36,843 nucleotides of DNA from Paenibacillus sp. S150 (GCF_019352175.1 NZ_JACBYI010000056.1:1-36843), one strand, 5' to 3'. Counted from the stretch's first letter, positions 7,632 through 16,698 are shown. Notes: a model not told the origin generated them from the sequence alone. A program made the numbers and translations.

Positions 7632-7729
7632 GAAATGCCTTAATATTATCATCTATACTCTATAGCCTAAATGAGTAATGTCACTTTTTTAAATAAAATT
7701 CCGGGGATGGGCAGAGCAGGTCCAGCAGG

Positions 7730-8695
7730 TTATTTTTCCTTGGCTGCGTTATACACAGAGTTGATAACTTTCAGAAGTATCGCGGTTACCGGGAACACAA
7801 TCCAGTTGACAGACCAGCTCCCAAAAACAAAGCCGCTGATCAGGAAAATGCAGGTAGCGAGCGGCCAGATAATGGCTGCGGCGTTGCCCATAATCCGGTT
7901 CTCTTCTTTCTTTTCCCGGGTGAATTCGCCTTCCTTAAGCAGAAAGCTGAAGCTTCCCTTGATATTCCCGTAATAGATGAACAGGTAGACAGCAACAGCA
8001 ACCATCGCCAGCAGAATGACCACTCCGTAAGCGGCAGCATTGTCATTAATCACAGACCATACAATGACCGGCACCGGGCTTAGCACACACAGGCATACGC
8101 CCATCACCAAAGACAAGGTGTACGTAGAGGTAAATGCATTGCTGCGATGCCGCACCTCGGCCCGCAAATATTCCGGCAGGTTAAAGCCCGTATGCAAATA
8201 TTTATATGTCTCCAGCATCATGCCGCTGAAGATGAACAGTCCAACCGCCAGAGCCACCAGCATAAGCAAAATTACCACACCCAGGATTGACGCGGCATCT
8301 CCGGAAATAAGCCCTCTGAGAAAGCTGAACTCCGCCAGGGTGTTGAGCAGTATCAGCACTGCGGGGCCGAGGATGCACAGCATTACACCAATCCCCACCA
8401 TAAAGCCGGATTTCTTCCTGGCGGCCATATAGCTCCATGTATCCTCCGGCGCAAGCACGGGAAGCCTGAGCTCTTCGCCTTCAACCGCAATATCAAGCTC
8501 TTCTATCAGCTCATCAATGTTGCCGAACTCGGAGATCACAATGCCAACGGCTTCATTTTCGGATTTGCCCTCCTGCTTCAGTTCATAATATTTGTCCTCC
8601 ATGCTCGCCAGCAGGTCCTGCCTCAGTGCCTGCATCTGTGCAGTTTTGGGCAGAGCGGCAAACATATTGTCCAGATAACTGATGATTGTATCCAT
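7730..8695 (-). CDS. Membrane protein with N-terminal HAAS-like domain, PadR partner
   Basis: A 321-residue integral membrane protein. Residues 1-75 form a soluble helical domain (MDTIISYLDNMF, QALRQDLLASMEDKYYEL, then FGNIDELIEEL) of the HAAS/DUF1700 or permease-prefix type that is found next to PadR regulators. The remainder holds about six hydrophobic helices in pairs. I chose the ATG at 8695 because AAGGAG is well placed for it but too close to the GTG at 8704. It starts five bases after the padR stop, so both are in one operon under PadR control. The transported substrate or sensing role is not known. Confidence 0.8.
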   Translation of the reverse strand: MDTIISYLDNMFAALPKTAQMQALRQDLLASMEDKYYELKQEGKSENEAVGIVISEFGNIDELIEELDIAVEGEELRLPVLAPEDTWSYMAARKKSGFMVGIGVMLCILGPAVLILLNTLAEFSFLRGLISGDAASILGVVILLMLVALAVGLFIFSGMMLETYKYLHTGFNLPEYLRAEVRHRSNAFTSTYTLSLVMGVCLCVLSPVPVIVWSVINDNAAAYGVVILLAMVAVAVYLFIYYGNIKGSFSFLLKEGEFTREKKEENRIMGNAAAIIWPLATCIFLISGFVFGSWSVNWIVFPVTAILLKVINSVYNAAKEK

Positions 8696-8700
8696 TCCTA

Positions 8701-9027
8701 TCACATCTCCTTAATAAATTTGTTTACAACTTCCTGGGTCACCTGCCACTCCGCACATTTCTCATGGTAATAGGCCAGCCCCTCCGGTGTGATCCGGTAG
8801 TAGGTGCGCCTCTTCCCCAGCGTCTCATCCTTGTAAAAAGAGCAGATATATCCATTCTTCTCCAGCCGGGCAAACGCGGAATAGAGCGTGGTTTCCTTCA
8901 TGATATATTTCTCATCCGACAGCCTTCTGATATTCTTGGATATTTCGTAACCGTAGGATTCACCATCCAAAAGCATATATAAAATAAATGTATCGTTATA
9001 CCCCCGGATTACATCACTGCTGATCAA
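8701..9027 (-). CDS. PadR-family transcriptional regulator
   Basis: A 108-residue winged-helix repressor. Typical PadR signatures are visible: ILYMLLDGESYGYEISK, then ETTLYSAFARLEKNGYI, and YRITPEGLAYY, followed by a C-terminal dimerisation helix. The start is a TTG with AGGAGGAGGG seven or so bases upstream. It is the first gene of a two-gene operon with the membrane protein and is preceded by a matching inverted-repeat operator, so autoregulation is likely. Such pairs commonly respond to cell-envelope or small-molecule stress; the ligand here is unknown. Confidence 0.92.
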   Translation of the reverse strand: MISSDVIRGYNDTFILYMLLDGESYGYEISKNIRRLSDEKYIMKETTLYSAFARLEKNGYICSFYKDETLGKRRTYYRITPEGLAYYHEKCAEWQVTQEVVNKFIKEM

Positions 9028-9048
9028 TGGCCCTCCTCCTTACTGCAT

Positions 9049-9102
9049 CTGTCGTACTACATCTGTCGTAGTAATTATATTGTAGCATGATTACTACGAC
9101 AG
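9049..9102 (-). promoter_or_regulatory. PadR operator and promoter
   Basis: A perfect 13-bp inverted repeat, CTGTCGTAGTAAT (9063-9075) and ATTACTACGACAG (9090-9102), surrounds or overlaps the minus-strand -10 TATAAT (9074-9079). A third half-site CTGTCGTACTAC lies at 9049-9060, closer to the gene. Repressor bound here would block the promoter directly. Confidence 0.75.
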
Positions 9103-9214
9103 GTGAAGTACTAATTTTGGATAAGCGCACCGGTAGGAGAACAGCTTTTTGACGGGGCACACCCTCCCCAAGCCTGCCCACATTCTCACGGCTGCCGTCT
9201 CATTAAAACACCTG

Positions 9215-9304
9215 CAAAAATAGGCCAGCCAGAAATTTCCGGCTGACCTATTAGTTATGAAGGCTGTCCTGCCGGCAAACTTCCCGGCTTGCAGGGCAGC
9301 CTTC
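9215..9304 (-). terminator. Tandem hairpins and terminator after pulA
   Basis: Two hairpins follow the pullulanase stop on the minus strand. The first has arms at 9259-9272 and 9291-9304 (GAAGGCTG/CAGCC TTC type, one mismatch). The second is AATAGGCCAGCC (9219-9230)/GGCTGACCTATT (9241-9252) followed by TTTTT, a standard intrinsic terminator. Confidence 0.75.
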
Positions 9305-9338
9305 AATTATATATTTGCGTTAAAACGGCTTGGGCCAG

Positions 9339-11297
9339 TTACGCCTGCACCGCCTGCACAACCATTCCGAGACCCCGAACGGTCAACCGCCCGTCTGCGC
9401 CCGATGACGCCAGCTCTCCGCCCAGAAGCGGCTCCCATTCTCCCAGTGGAGGCAGCATAAGCGATGCTCCGTCCGGATTGGCATTGCAGACCACGTATAA
9501 ATGCAGCGCACTGTCACCGCCGGCATGCCCGCGCAGCGTATAGGCAATGGCACCGGCCGGCGCCTTCTCGAAAAACAGCTTCTCGCGGATTTCTTCTGCG
9601 CTGCGCAAACGGAAGGCGGAATGTGCCCGGCGCAGGGCGATGAGCTTTTTCATGTATGCAACATCGTCCGTATGGGATGCGCAGCGCTCCCAATCCAGCC
9701 AGTTAATCTCTGCCGGTGATTTATAGCTGTTCTCCACTCCGTCCTTGGTACGCATAAATTCTTGTCCGGCATGAAGGAAAGGAATCCCCTGGCTCGTCAG
9801 CACCATGGCCGAGGCCAGACGGTGCATCGCCCGGCGATGCTTGTCGCTTGCTCCGGCGGAGGACAAGACGATTTTATCCCACAGGGTATGATTGTCGTGG
9901 CATTCCACATAGTTCACACACTGCTGGGGTTCGTCGGCAAATTGGCCGGTCGTCTGTCCATACACTACACCCCCGGTGATGCCTGTCTTCACCGCCTGCT
10001 CCAAACCGGATTTGCCGCCGATAAAGCCCGGCTCACCATAGCGGAATATATTGCCCTTCACCGCATCGCGGAAGCCGTCATTGAAGTGTCCGATCCCCGG
10101 CAGCGCGTCTGCGTTGCTCTGATTGGCCAGCCGTTCACCCGCAAGCTCCGTCTCCATGATCCAGCCCTCGCCGATGGTCAGCAGGGATGGATCAATTTCA
10201 TCCAGTCGGCGGCGTATTTCGGCCATCGTGTCAATATCAAGCAGGCCCATCAGATCAAAGCGGAAGCCATCCATATGATATTCCCTGGTCCAGTAGAGTA
10301 CCGAATCCACAATAAAGCGGGACATCATCGCACGCTCGGAGGCTGTATCATTGCCGCAGCCCGAACCGTTCGACAGACCTCCATCCCGCTTGTAGCGCAG
10401 ATAATAGCCGGGAACCAGCTTGGTGAAGTTCACACGGTACCCGTCATACACGTGATTATAGACAACATCCATGATCACGCGCAGCCCGCGGTCATGCAGT
10501 GCCTGAATCATGGTTTTGAGTTCGGTTATGCGCAACCCTGGCAGGTAGGGATCTGTGGCGTACGAGCCTTCCGGCACATTATAATTTTTCGGATCATAGC
10601 CCCAGTTGTAGTGGGGCTGGTCCAGTCTGGTCTCATCCACACTCTCTGTGGCATAGTCATACACAGGCAGCAGCTGAACATGCGTCACTCCAAGATCGGC
10701 AATATGATCGAGTCCGCTCAGAATCCCCCCGGGACCGCGCGTCCCCTCTTCGGCAAGTCCGAGAAATTGCCCTTTATTGGCAATCCCGCTGGCCGGATGA
10801 ATGGACAAATCACGCAGATGAAGCTCATAGATGACCGCGTCTACAGCATTGGCCAAAGGCGGCTTATCCTTGGTCCACCGCTCCGGGTCCGTCTTGCGAA
10901 GATCAACAATCGCCGCTCTGTCACCGTTCACGCCGACTGCCCGTGCATATGGGTCCACCGCTTCATTCCACCGCTCCTCGATACGCACACGATAGGTATA
11001 GAACTTGCCTTCCAGATCACCGGGGACCGTCAGCCTCCAGGTTCCCCGCACCTCACGGATCATAGGCAGACGGCGGCCGCCGGTTTGCTGCCAAGTGTCG
11101 TAGAGCACCACTTCTGCCTCCTGTGCGGTGGGTGCCCACAAACAAAATGCTGAACAAGCAGAAGTATAAGTGAGGCCAAGATCGTCTCCGCCGTAGCTGA
11201 ACATTTCGTCAAAATCCTGGTCGAATACGGAAATGCCGCTGGTAGCCGCAGGATCTCCATAATAGATGGTTTCTTCCATTTCCCTTTGTACTGACAA
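9339..11297 (-). CDS. pulA: Type I pullulanase (GH13), intracellular
   Basis: A 652-residue debranching enzyme that hydrolyses alpha-1,6 bonds in pullulan, glycogen or starch fragments. The type I pullulanase signature YNWGYDP is at residues 230-236. The catalytic nucleophile is Asp348 in DGFRFDLMG, the general acid Glu377 in IGEGW, and the third acid lies in VECHDNHTLWDK. An N-terminal CBM48-type beta domain (FCLWAPTAQEAEVVLYD) precedes the barrel and a beta-sandwich follows. There is no signal peptide, so it acts in the cytoplasm on glycogen or imported dextrins. The start is the TTG at 11297, with AAGGGG about ten bases upstream; an ATG six codons later is too close to its AAAGGG. A LacI-type operator overlaps the promoter. 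Confidence 0.95.
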   Translation of the reverse strand: MSVQREMEETIYYGDPAATSGISVFDQDFDEMFSYGGDDLGLTYTSACSAFCLWAPTAQEAEVVLYDTWQQTGGRRLPMIREVRGTWRLTVPGDLEGKFYTYRVRIEERWNEAVDPYARAVGVNGDRAAIVDLRKTDPERWTKDKPPLANAVDAVIYELHLRDLSIHPASGIANKGQFLGLAEEGTRGPGGILSGLDHIADLGVTHVQLLPVYDYATESVDETRLDQPHYNWGYDPKNYNVPEGSYATDPYLPGLRITELKTMIQALHDRGLRVIMDVVYNHVYDGYRVNFTKLVPGYYLRYKRDGGLSNGSGCGNDTASERAMMSRFIVDSVLYWTREYHMDGFRFDLMGLLDIDTMAEIRRRLDEIDPSLLTIGEGWIMETELAGERLANQSNADALPGIGHFNDGFRDAVKGNIFRYGEPGFIGGKSGLEQAVKTGITGGVVYGQTTGQFADEPQQCVNYVECHDNHTLWDKIVLSSAGASDKHRRAMHRLASAMVLTSQGIPFLHAGQEFMRTKDGVENSYKSPAEINWLDWERCASHTDDVAYMKKLIALRRAHSAFRLRSAEEIREKLFFEKAPAGAIAYTLRGHAGGDSALHLYVVCNANPDGASLMLPPLGEWEPLLGGELASSGADGRLTVRGLGMVVQAVQA

Positions 11298-11332
11298 AGC
11301 AATCTGTCCCCTTTACCCTTTATTAATTGGAT

Positions 11333-11369
11333 ATTATAACCTGGCTGTCAGCTATGGCGCAAACGTTTG
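11333..11369 (-). promoter_or_regulatory. pulA promoter with LacI/MalR-type operator
   Basis: Minus-strand -10 TATAAT (11333-11338) and a weak -35 TTGCGC (11357-11362) are 18 bp apart. The palindrome CAAACGTTTG (11360-11369) overlaps the -35. Such CG-centred palindromes bind LacI-family regulators such as MalR or CcpA; it is a poor match to the cre consensus outside the core, so a maltose-type regulator is preferred. Confidence 0.5.
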
Positions 11370-11418
11370 TACACAGGGTATTCGAAGGACGGCCTGACTA
11401 GTACAACTTCCCGTAACC

Positions 11419-12054
11419 TTAGCTTGGCAGGGTTCCGGCTGCTTCTCCTATGTCCAGCGCTACCATGGTGAGAATGCTCTGATTGGGCAAATACGGGATA
11501 CGCCGTTCCCGGCCAGGGGTAAATCCACCGTTTTTATGGCGGATGCCATTATCCTGAACAATCAGCACAGGTCCCGTTTCCGTGTCCGCACTCTCATAAC
11601 CGGTTCCCAGCACCCAATGGTAATCGTAGGCATACCTTCCCCGCCAGCGCATGCTGAACCACTTGTCGAACTTGACCGCCACCGGGCGCTCCGCGTCGAT
11701 CTCCGCTCTATACCTCTGCATATCATTAAAAACAGATACTGAAAACGGCTGCCGTCTATGCTTCTCATGCGCAAGGGCAGCACTAAGATATGCCTTAAGC
11801 CCTCTGGCAAAACCGCGCGCACTCATCCCCCACGGGGTCCCCCCGTGCCGGCTGTATATGTAGTTAATATGCGCCGCTTTGGAGCTGAAATGACTGATGC
11901 CGGGAATATTGCCGCAGCCTCTCCGGGTGTGCCAATATTCTATTAAGGCGGCCATGGTCGCCGGTCCGCAGGCGGAGCCGGGCGAAGATACCCCCGGCTC
12001 CCACTGTGTATAAGGCTCCACTGTCAGCCGGTGCCCAAGCCGTTCTTCTCTCAT
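11419..12054 (-). CDS. C39-like cysteine peptidase-fold protein
   Basis: A 211-residue protein with the papain-like arrangement of the peptidase C39_2 group: nucleophile Cys in SACGPATMAALIEYW near residue 29, catalytic His in YDYHWVLGTGYE, and the Asp/Asn in VQDNG. No signal peptide or membrane segment, so it is probably cytoplasmic. Its ATG overlaps the stop of the histidine kinase gene (ATGA), without a strong ribosome binding site, so it is translationally coupled to it. This suggests it acts in, or is set by, the same signalling pathway; the substrate is unknown and it might bind rather than cleave peptides. Confidence 0.65.
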   Translation of the reverse strand: MREERLGHRLTVEPYTQWEPGVSSPGSACGPATMAALIEYWHTRRGCGNIPGISHFSSKAAHINYIYSRHGGTPWGMSARGFARGLKAYLSAALAHEKHRRQPFSVSVFNDMQRYRAEIDAERPVAVKFDKWFSMRWRGRYAYDYHWVLGTGYESADTETGPVLIVQDNGIRHKNGGFTPGRERRIPYLPNQSILTMVALDIGEAAGTLPS

Positions 12055-15000
12055 AATGATGTCTTCTTCCGCAGCTGCCGGAGTATCCGCTCAATGTCTG
12101 AGGAGAGGAACGGCTTGCTGACGAAGTCTTCCATACCCGCAGCCTGGCAGCGTTCCCGATCCTCCGGCCTGGCAAATGCGGTTACGGCAACGATGAATGG
12201 CTGGTGGTGCTGCGGGGCTTGCTCCCTGATTCCGGCCGCCGCCGCAAGCCCGCTCATCACCGGCATTTGCAGATCCATAAAGACCAGGTCATACGGACGA
12301 TCCAGAACCGCCTGAAGCGCCTGAAGTCCATTTTCCGCCAGATCCGCTCTATATCCACGCTTCTCCAGCATGGTCAGCATAAGCTTTTGATTGACGGGGT
12401 GATCCTCCGCGACGAGAATCCGCAAAGACCCATATTTCGCTCCCGGCAGAGCGGAACTCCCCGCAGGCAATAAATTGCGGCATTCTCCCTCTTCGGCATT
12501 GCTGCGGCTGCCAGAGGCTTCTGTATTCCTGCCGCCGCCGCCCAGGAAATTCGAAGCCTCCGGCGGATGCCCGCCGTTCGTCCCTCCCTCCTCAAATTCC
12601 ACATCGGTGCCAAGAGGAAGCGTAAAATAGAAATTGGAGCCTTCGCCTTCTGTGCTCTCCACTCCAATGGCTCCGCCCATAAGCTCGACAAGGCGCTTGC
12701 AGATGGCGAGGCCCAGACCGGTGCCGCCATATTTACGGTTAATCGACGGATGCAGCTGGGAGAACGATTGAAATAACAGCGGCTGCTTCTCGGGCGGAAT
12801 GCCGATTCCGGTATCCCGGACACTGAACTTCAGGCTCAGCTTCCTGGCATACGGGCAAAACTCCGTTTCGGCGTCAATAGAGACCTCGCCTTCTTCAGTG
12901 AACTTTACCGCGTTGCTCACTAAATTAACCAGTACCTGGCGCAGCCGGTCCGCATCACCCATGACCAGTTCCGGCACATCCCCTGCTATCCGGAAGGACA
13001 GCCGGACATGCTTTTCCTTGGCTTTAATCGAGAACAGCTCGGTTACGGTTTCCATGACTGTCTTCACACTGACCGGCTCGTGAACAAGCGTCATTTTACC
13101 GGCTTCGATTTTGCTGAAATCAAGAATTTCGTTAAGAATATACAGCAGGGAAGCGCTGCTCTGACTGATGATCTCCGCATAGCCGCGCTGTTCCTCGTTA
13201 AGCTCCGTCTCTGCGAGCAGATCCGTCATCCCCATAATTCCATTCATCGGTGTCCGCAGTTCATGGCTCATCACCGCAAGAAACTCGGATTTGGCCTGGT
13301 CCGCCTTCTCCGCAGACTCCTTGGCACGGATAATCTCCTGCTCATCGGTAATGTCCCGGAACACAACAACCGCACCCTTGCGTTCCCCCTTGTCAAACAA
13401 CGGCGTTGCCTGATATTCCGCCAAAAAACTGGAGCCGTCTTTGCGCCACAGCACCGCATCCATGCTCCGCTGGGACTCTCCTGCCCGGATCACACGTATC
13501 AGCGGAGAGTCCTCCGGCCGGTAGTGGATCGCATCAGACGCCGTTTGCCGGATATGATCCACATAGGAGCGGCCCATAATCTCGTCTTGCTCAAAGCCCA
13601 GCAGCTGCGCGCCGGCCGGATTGATGAATGTCACCCTTCCTTCGGTATCCAGGCCGAATATGCCTTCGGACACCGCATTAAGAATCAGCGTGTACTCATT
13701 GCTCAGCTTCTCAATTTGCCCGGTATATCTGATGCGCTCTGTAATGTCGCGTGAAATTCCATAAACCCCCACTACCTGCTTGTCTACAATAATCGGGATT
13801 TTGGTTGTGTTAATCTCTACCATGTGCCCCTCTTTATGGATCAGGGTCAGATCATAGCTCTGCGGCTCGCCCTGGCTGGCCAGCGTGAAATGATGCAGGG
13901 TTCTTGCTGCATCCTTCTCATGCACAATCGTCTTATAGTGCATACCGACCAGCTCATCGAGGGCATAGCCTGTCAATTCCTGCAGATTGGCATTTGCAGT
14001 CAGGTAATCCCCGCGCAGGTTCATGGAATAAACCGCGGACGGATTATACTCAAAGAGGGATTTGTAGCGCTGCTCGCTTTCCTGAAGCATGGATTCGAAG
14101 CGCTTGCGCTCCGTTATATCACGGCTGACTGAAATAAACTCTAAAATCCGGCCATCTTCATCATAAATATAACGGCTGTTCGTCTCGAACCAGGCATAGC
14201 TTCCATTCCTGCGGCGGTAGCGGTAGGTGATTACGGGAATCGATCCGGAATGCTCACTGCCGGCCATCACCTTCTTGACCTCCGCCAGTTCATCCGGATG
14301 CACGTAATCCAATGCGCTGGTCCCCACCATTTCCTCAGGCTCATAGCCCAACAGGGAGCGGGAAGCCGCAGAACAATACACAAATATACTATCCCCCACT
14401 GCATGACGCGAGATTAAATCCATTGAATTCTCCGACATCAGACGGTAATTCCGTTCGCTTTCTCTAAGCTGCCGCTCCATCTGCTGCCGCTCGGTAATAT
14501 CCTGCATCATGCCTACAAGCTGCACCGGCTTGCCGGCGGGGCCGCGCATGACATCCCACTGAATGTGTACCGTAAGCACGGCGGCATCCGGAAGAACCAG
14601 ACGCAGGGAGGCTTCGTCAGATTCCCCTTTTTCTGCTGCCCGTCTGACTGCCTTCCACAGAAAATCAATGTCCTCCGGATGAACCAGAGACAAAAAGGTC
14701 TCGTAGCCTGCGTTCGCTCCCGTACTATAGTGCAGCATACGCTGCAGCTCTTCCGAGAATATCAGCCTGCCTTTGGTCATATCCCAAACCCAGGAACCAA
14801 TCCTGGCGACCCGCCGGGCAGCAGCCAAGGCCTCCTCATTCTGCTTGCGGCCGGTCACATTGCGGCCAATGCCCATAATCCGCACCACCTCGCCGCTTTC
14901 GCCACGGATGACATGAAATGAGGTCTCGAACCACAGATAATGCCCTTCTTTATGGCGCAGCCGGCGGATACTTGTTTTATCTTCCAGCAGCCCCCCGGTC

Positions 15001-15590
15001 TGATCCATTCCTGCAATATCATCAGGATGATAGAATTCCACCCGGTTCCTGCCGACCATCTCCTCCGGCGCAAAGCCGATTTGCAGCTGTGAGGAGGGCG
15101 AAATGAAGCTCAGTGTTCCGTCGGGAAGGGTGAAGGAAATCATCGTTTGGTCATCTTTTATAAATAAATCATAGAGATCGCGGCTGTCCACAGTCAGTTG
15201 ATCAGCGATTTTGCGGTCGGTAATATCCTTGGCGTACACAATAGTATGCGGAGGGGCTTGTCTCTCCCCGGCCTTAACGAATGTGAGCAAAAGCCATACC
15301 GTCCGTCCCGTGCGGGTCAGAAATTTCATCTCCTTGACAAGAGAACCCTCCGGAGAGGAGGCCAGCTCGTCCTTAAGAAGACCTATATCCGTGCACTGCA
15401 GTCCCTCCTGCGCTGCAGAGGTATTCTTCAGCAAGCCGCCGTCCAGGAATTCCTGTTCACTGCAGCCAAGAATATGACAGAAGGCGGGATTAACCTTTAC
15501 CCAATTGTGTTCCTCCAAAGACAGTACTCCCATCCCGAGCGGAGACATCAGGAATGCTTGATCGAGAAGTTCGCTGTTATCGTTATCCAA
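12051..15590 (-). CDS. Hybrid sensor histidine kinase with six PAS domains
   Basis: A 1179-residue cytoplasmic signalling protein without transmembrane helices. Six PAS/PAC units occupy about residues 10-755, each ending in an ITERK- or ITDRK-like motif. A HisKA domain follows with the phospho-His in FLAVMSHELRTPMNGIMG, then an HATPase_c domain with N box LVNLVSNAVKFTEEG, G1 DTGIGIPPE and G2 GGTGLGLAI. A linker leads to a receiver domain (about 1056-1175) with phospho-acceptor Asp1106 in LVFMDLQMPVMSG and Lys in FVSKPF. The TTG start has AAGGAGG ten bases upstream. No output regulator is adjacent; the coupled gene is a C39-like protein, so phosphate may pass to a distant phosphotransferase or the receiver may control kinase activity. 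Confidence 0.93.
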   Translation of the reverse strand: MDNDNSELLDQAFLMSPLGMGVLSLEEHNWVKVNPAFCHILGCSEQEFLDGGLLKNTSAAQEGLQCTDIGLLKDELASSPEGSLVKEMKFLTRTGRTVWLLLTFVKAGERQAPPHTIVYAKDITDRKIADQLTVDSRDLYDLFIKDDQTMISFTLPDGTLSFISPSSQLQIGFAPEEMVGRNRVEFYHPDDIAGMDQTGGLLEDKTSIRRLRHKEGHYLWFETSFHVIRGESGEVVRIMGIGRNVTGRKQNEEALAAARRVARIGSWVWDMTKGRLIFSEELQRMLHYSTGANAGYETFLSLVHPEDIDFLWKAVRRAAEKGESDEASLRLVLPDAAVLTVHIQWDVMRGPAGKPVQLVGMMQDITERQQMERQLRESERNYRLMSENSMDLISRHAVGDSIFVYCSAASRSLLGYEPEEMVGTSALDYVHPDELAEVKKVMAGSEHSGSIPVITYRYRRRNGSYAWFETNSRYIYDEDGRILEFISVSRDITERKRFESMLQESEQRYKSLFEYNPSAVYSMNLRGDYLTANANLQELTGYALDELVGMHYKTIVHEKDAARTLHHFTLASQGEPQSYDLTLIHKEGHMVEINTTKIPIIVDKQVVGVYGISRDITERIRYTGQIEKLSNEYTLILNAVSEGIFGLDTEGRVTFINPAGAQLLGFEQDEIMGRSYVDHIRQTASDAIHYRPEDSPLIRVIRAGESQRSMDAVLWRKDGSSFLAEYQATPLFDKGERKGAVVVFRDITDEQEIIRAKESAEKADQAKSEFLAVMSHELRTPMNGIMGMTDLLAETELNEEQRGYAEIISQSSASLLYILNEILDFSKIEAGKMTLVHEPVSVKTVMETVTELFSIKAKEKHVRLSFRIAGDVPELVMGDADRLRQVLVNLVSNAVKFTEEGEVSIDAETEFCPYARKLSLKFSVRDTGIGIPPEKQPLLFQSFSQLHPSINRKYGGTGLGLAICKRLVELMGGAIGVESTEGEGSNFYFTLPLGTDVEFEEGGTNGGHPPEASNFLGGGGRNTEASGSRSNAEEGECRNLLPAGSSALPGAKYGSLRILVAEDHPVNQKLMLTMLEKRGYRADLAENGLQALQAVLDRPYDLVFMDLQMPVMSGLAAAAGIREQAPQHHQPFIVAVTAFARPEDRERCQAAGMEDFVSKPFLSSDIERILRQLRKKTSL

Positions 15591-15726
15591 TTCAGCCAGG
15601 CCTCCTTCATCACGAGCCGCTGCTTGCGCAGACTCTCTGTTGTCTATTACCCCAGTATACGATATGAGAAGTAAGGAAAGAAATGAAACACCCGCTGCAA
15701 ACTAGAAAAAATTTAAATTGTAAATA

Positions 15727-15755
15727 TTGACGGATATAGGAGGTTCATCTATAGT
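15727..15755 (+). promoter_or_regulatory. sigma-A promoter upstream of a leader terminator
   Basis: TTGACG (15727-15732) and TATAGT (15750-15755) with exactly 17 bp between. Predicted transcription start near 15762, 118 bases before the next start codon. Confidence 0.7.
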
Positions 15756-15792
15756 ATGAAATACATATTTATTCGTGACCTGTTACGATGGA

Positions 15793-15838
15793 AGCACCCG
15801 TAATGAAGGCTATTAGCCTTTGCTGCGGGTGCTTTTTT
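15793..15838 (+). terminator. Intrinsic terminator in a 5' leader
   Basis: AGCACCCG (15793-15800) pairs with CGGGTGCT (15826-15833), with an inner AAGGCTATTAGCCTT stem, and is followed by TTTTTT. No gene precedes it on this strand, only the promoter at 15727-15755, so it would end a transcript of about 75 bases: either an attenuator for the gene at 15880 or a small RNA. Confidence 0.8.
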
Positions 15839-15879
15839 GTATTTGCCCAGGCTGGCGGATAATAAAAAGGAGGAAAAAG

Positions 15880-16698
15880 ATGATTAACCCTAAGAATGCC
15901 CTGACAGCACTACTAACGCTGTTGCTTCTGTCGTTGCCCCCGGCAGCTCCGGCTGCGGCTTCCGCAACGGTGCTGACCCCTTCCATTCAGGCGGCTTTTG
16001 ATTTGACGGCAGCGGTTGCGGATTCATCCTCAAGAGGCAGACTGAAGAGCCAGTACAGTGAACTGTCTGCATTGTCGGCTCAATATGACAGCAGAGAAGC
16101 ACAGATCCGCAGGCTTCATGACAGCAATGCACAGTCGCTTTTAGCAGTGAAGGAGAAGATCAAGAGCATAGATCAGGCTAATGTGACCAGGCTTACCGCT
16201 GCGGCTGCCGGTACCAAGAGCCGGTACCAGCCGCTCTTTGACCAATACAGTGCGCTTAACAAACGCATATCTCTGGTCAAGGGTCTGGGGGACAAATCCT
16301 TGAATTCCATCCTGCGCGCCCAGGCCGATGCCATGAAGATCCTTGTCCAGACAGCCCGCCAGGATATTCGGGCCAAAGAAGCACAGCTGAAGGCCGCCAA
16401 GGATGCCCGGGCCAAGAAAACAGCGGCCGTACGCAAAACCCTTGCCGGGATTGAAGGGCCGCAGATATCAATCAAATCGCAGAAGAGTGTCGTGTCTTCA
16501 CTGAACAAGCGTCTGGCAGCGGATTGGAGCGACTTCAAGGCTGCAACCCGCAAGAAGAATCCTTCCTTAGCCGGCCGGTCTTTGACTTCATTACTCTCCG
16601 GTTACCGGCAAATCGCGGTCAGCAAACAAAGGATCATTGAACTCGAACATAAGGTTTCCGGTGTAATCAGTACAGCCTCCAAGCAAATCACATCCTGA
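15880..16698 (+). CDS. Secreted coiled-coil protein of unknown function
   Basis: A 272-residue protein. Residues 1-29 are a signal peptide: an Asn/Lys start, a long Leu-rich core, and Ala-rich cleavage region (PAAASA). The mature part is almost wholly alpha-helical, rich in Ala, Lys, Ser and Gln, with heptad-like spacing over about residues 60-210, so a long coiled coil is likely. It has no Cys and no recognised enzyme motif. GGAGG lies seven bases before the ATG; longer frames to 15820 run into the leader terminator and are not used. It probably sits outside the membrane, in the wall or the spore envelope. It may share a transcript with the glycosyltransferase 82 bp downstream. Confidence 0.75.
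   Translation: MINPKNALTALLTLLLLSLPPAAPAAASATVLTPSIQAAFDLTAAVADSSSRGRLKSQYSELSALSAQYDSREAQIRRLHDSNAQSLLAVKEKIKSIDQANVTRLTAAAAGTKSRYQPLFDQYSALNKRISLVKGLGDKSLNSILRAQADAMKILVQTARQDIRAKEAQLKAAKDARAKKTAAVRKTLAGIEGPQISIKSQKSVVSSLNKRLAADWSDFKAATRKKNPSLAGRSLTSLLSGYRQIAVSKQRIIELEHKVSGVISTASKQITS

Noticed and set aside
7498..7729. T-box leader upstream of gltD
   Set aside because: No T-box core (AGGGTGGNACCGCG) and no specifier-loop structure seen.
9762..11153. 463-aa plus-strand ORF opposite pulA
   Set aside because: A long antisense frame caused by GC-rich codons of pullulanase; it has no start signals and no domain.
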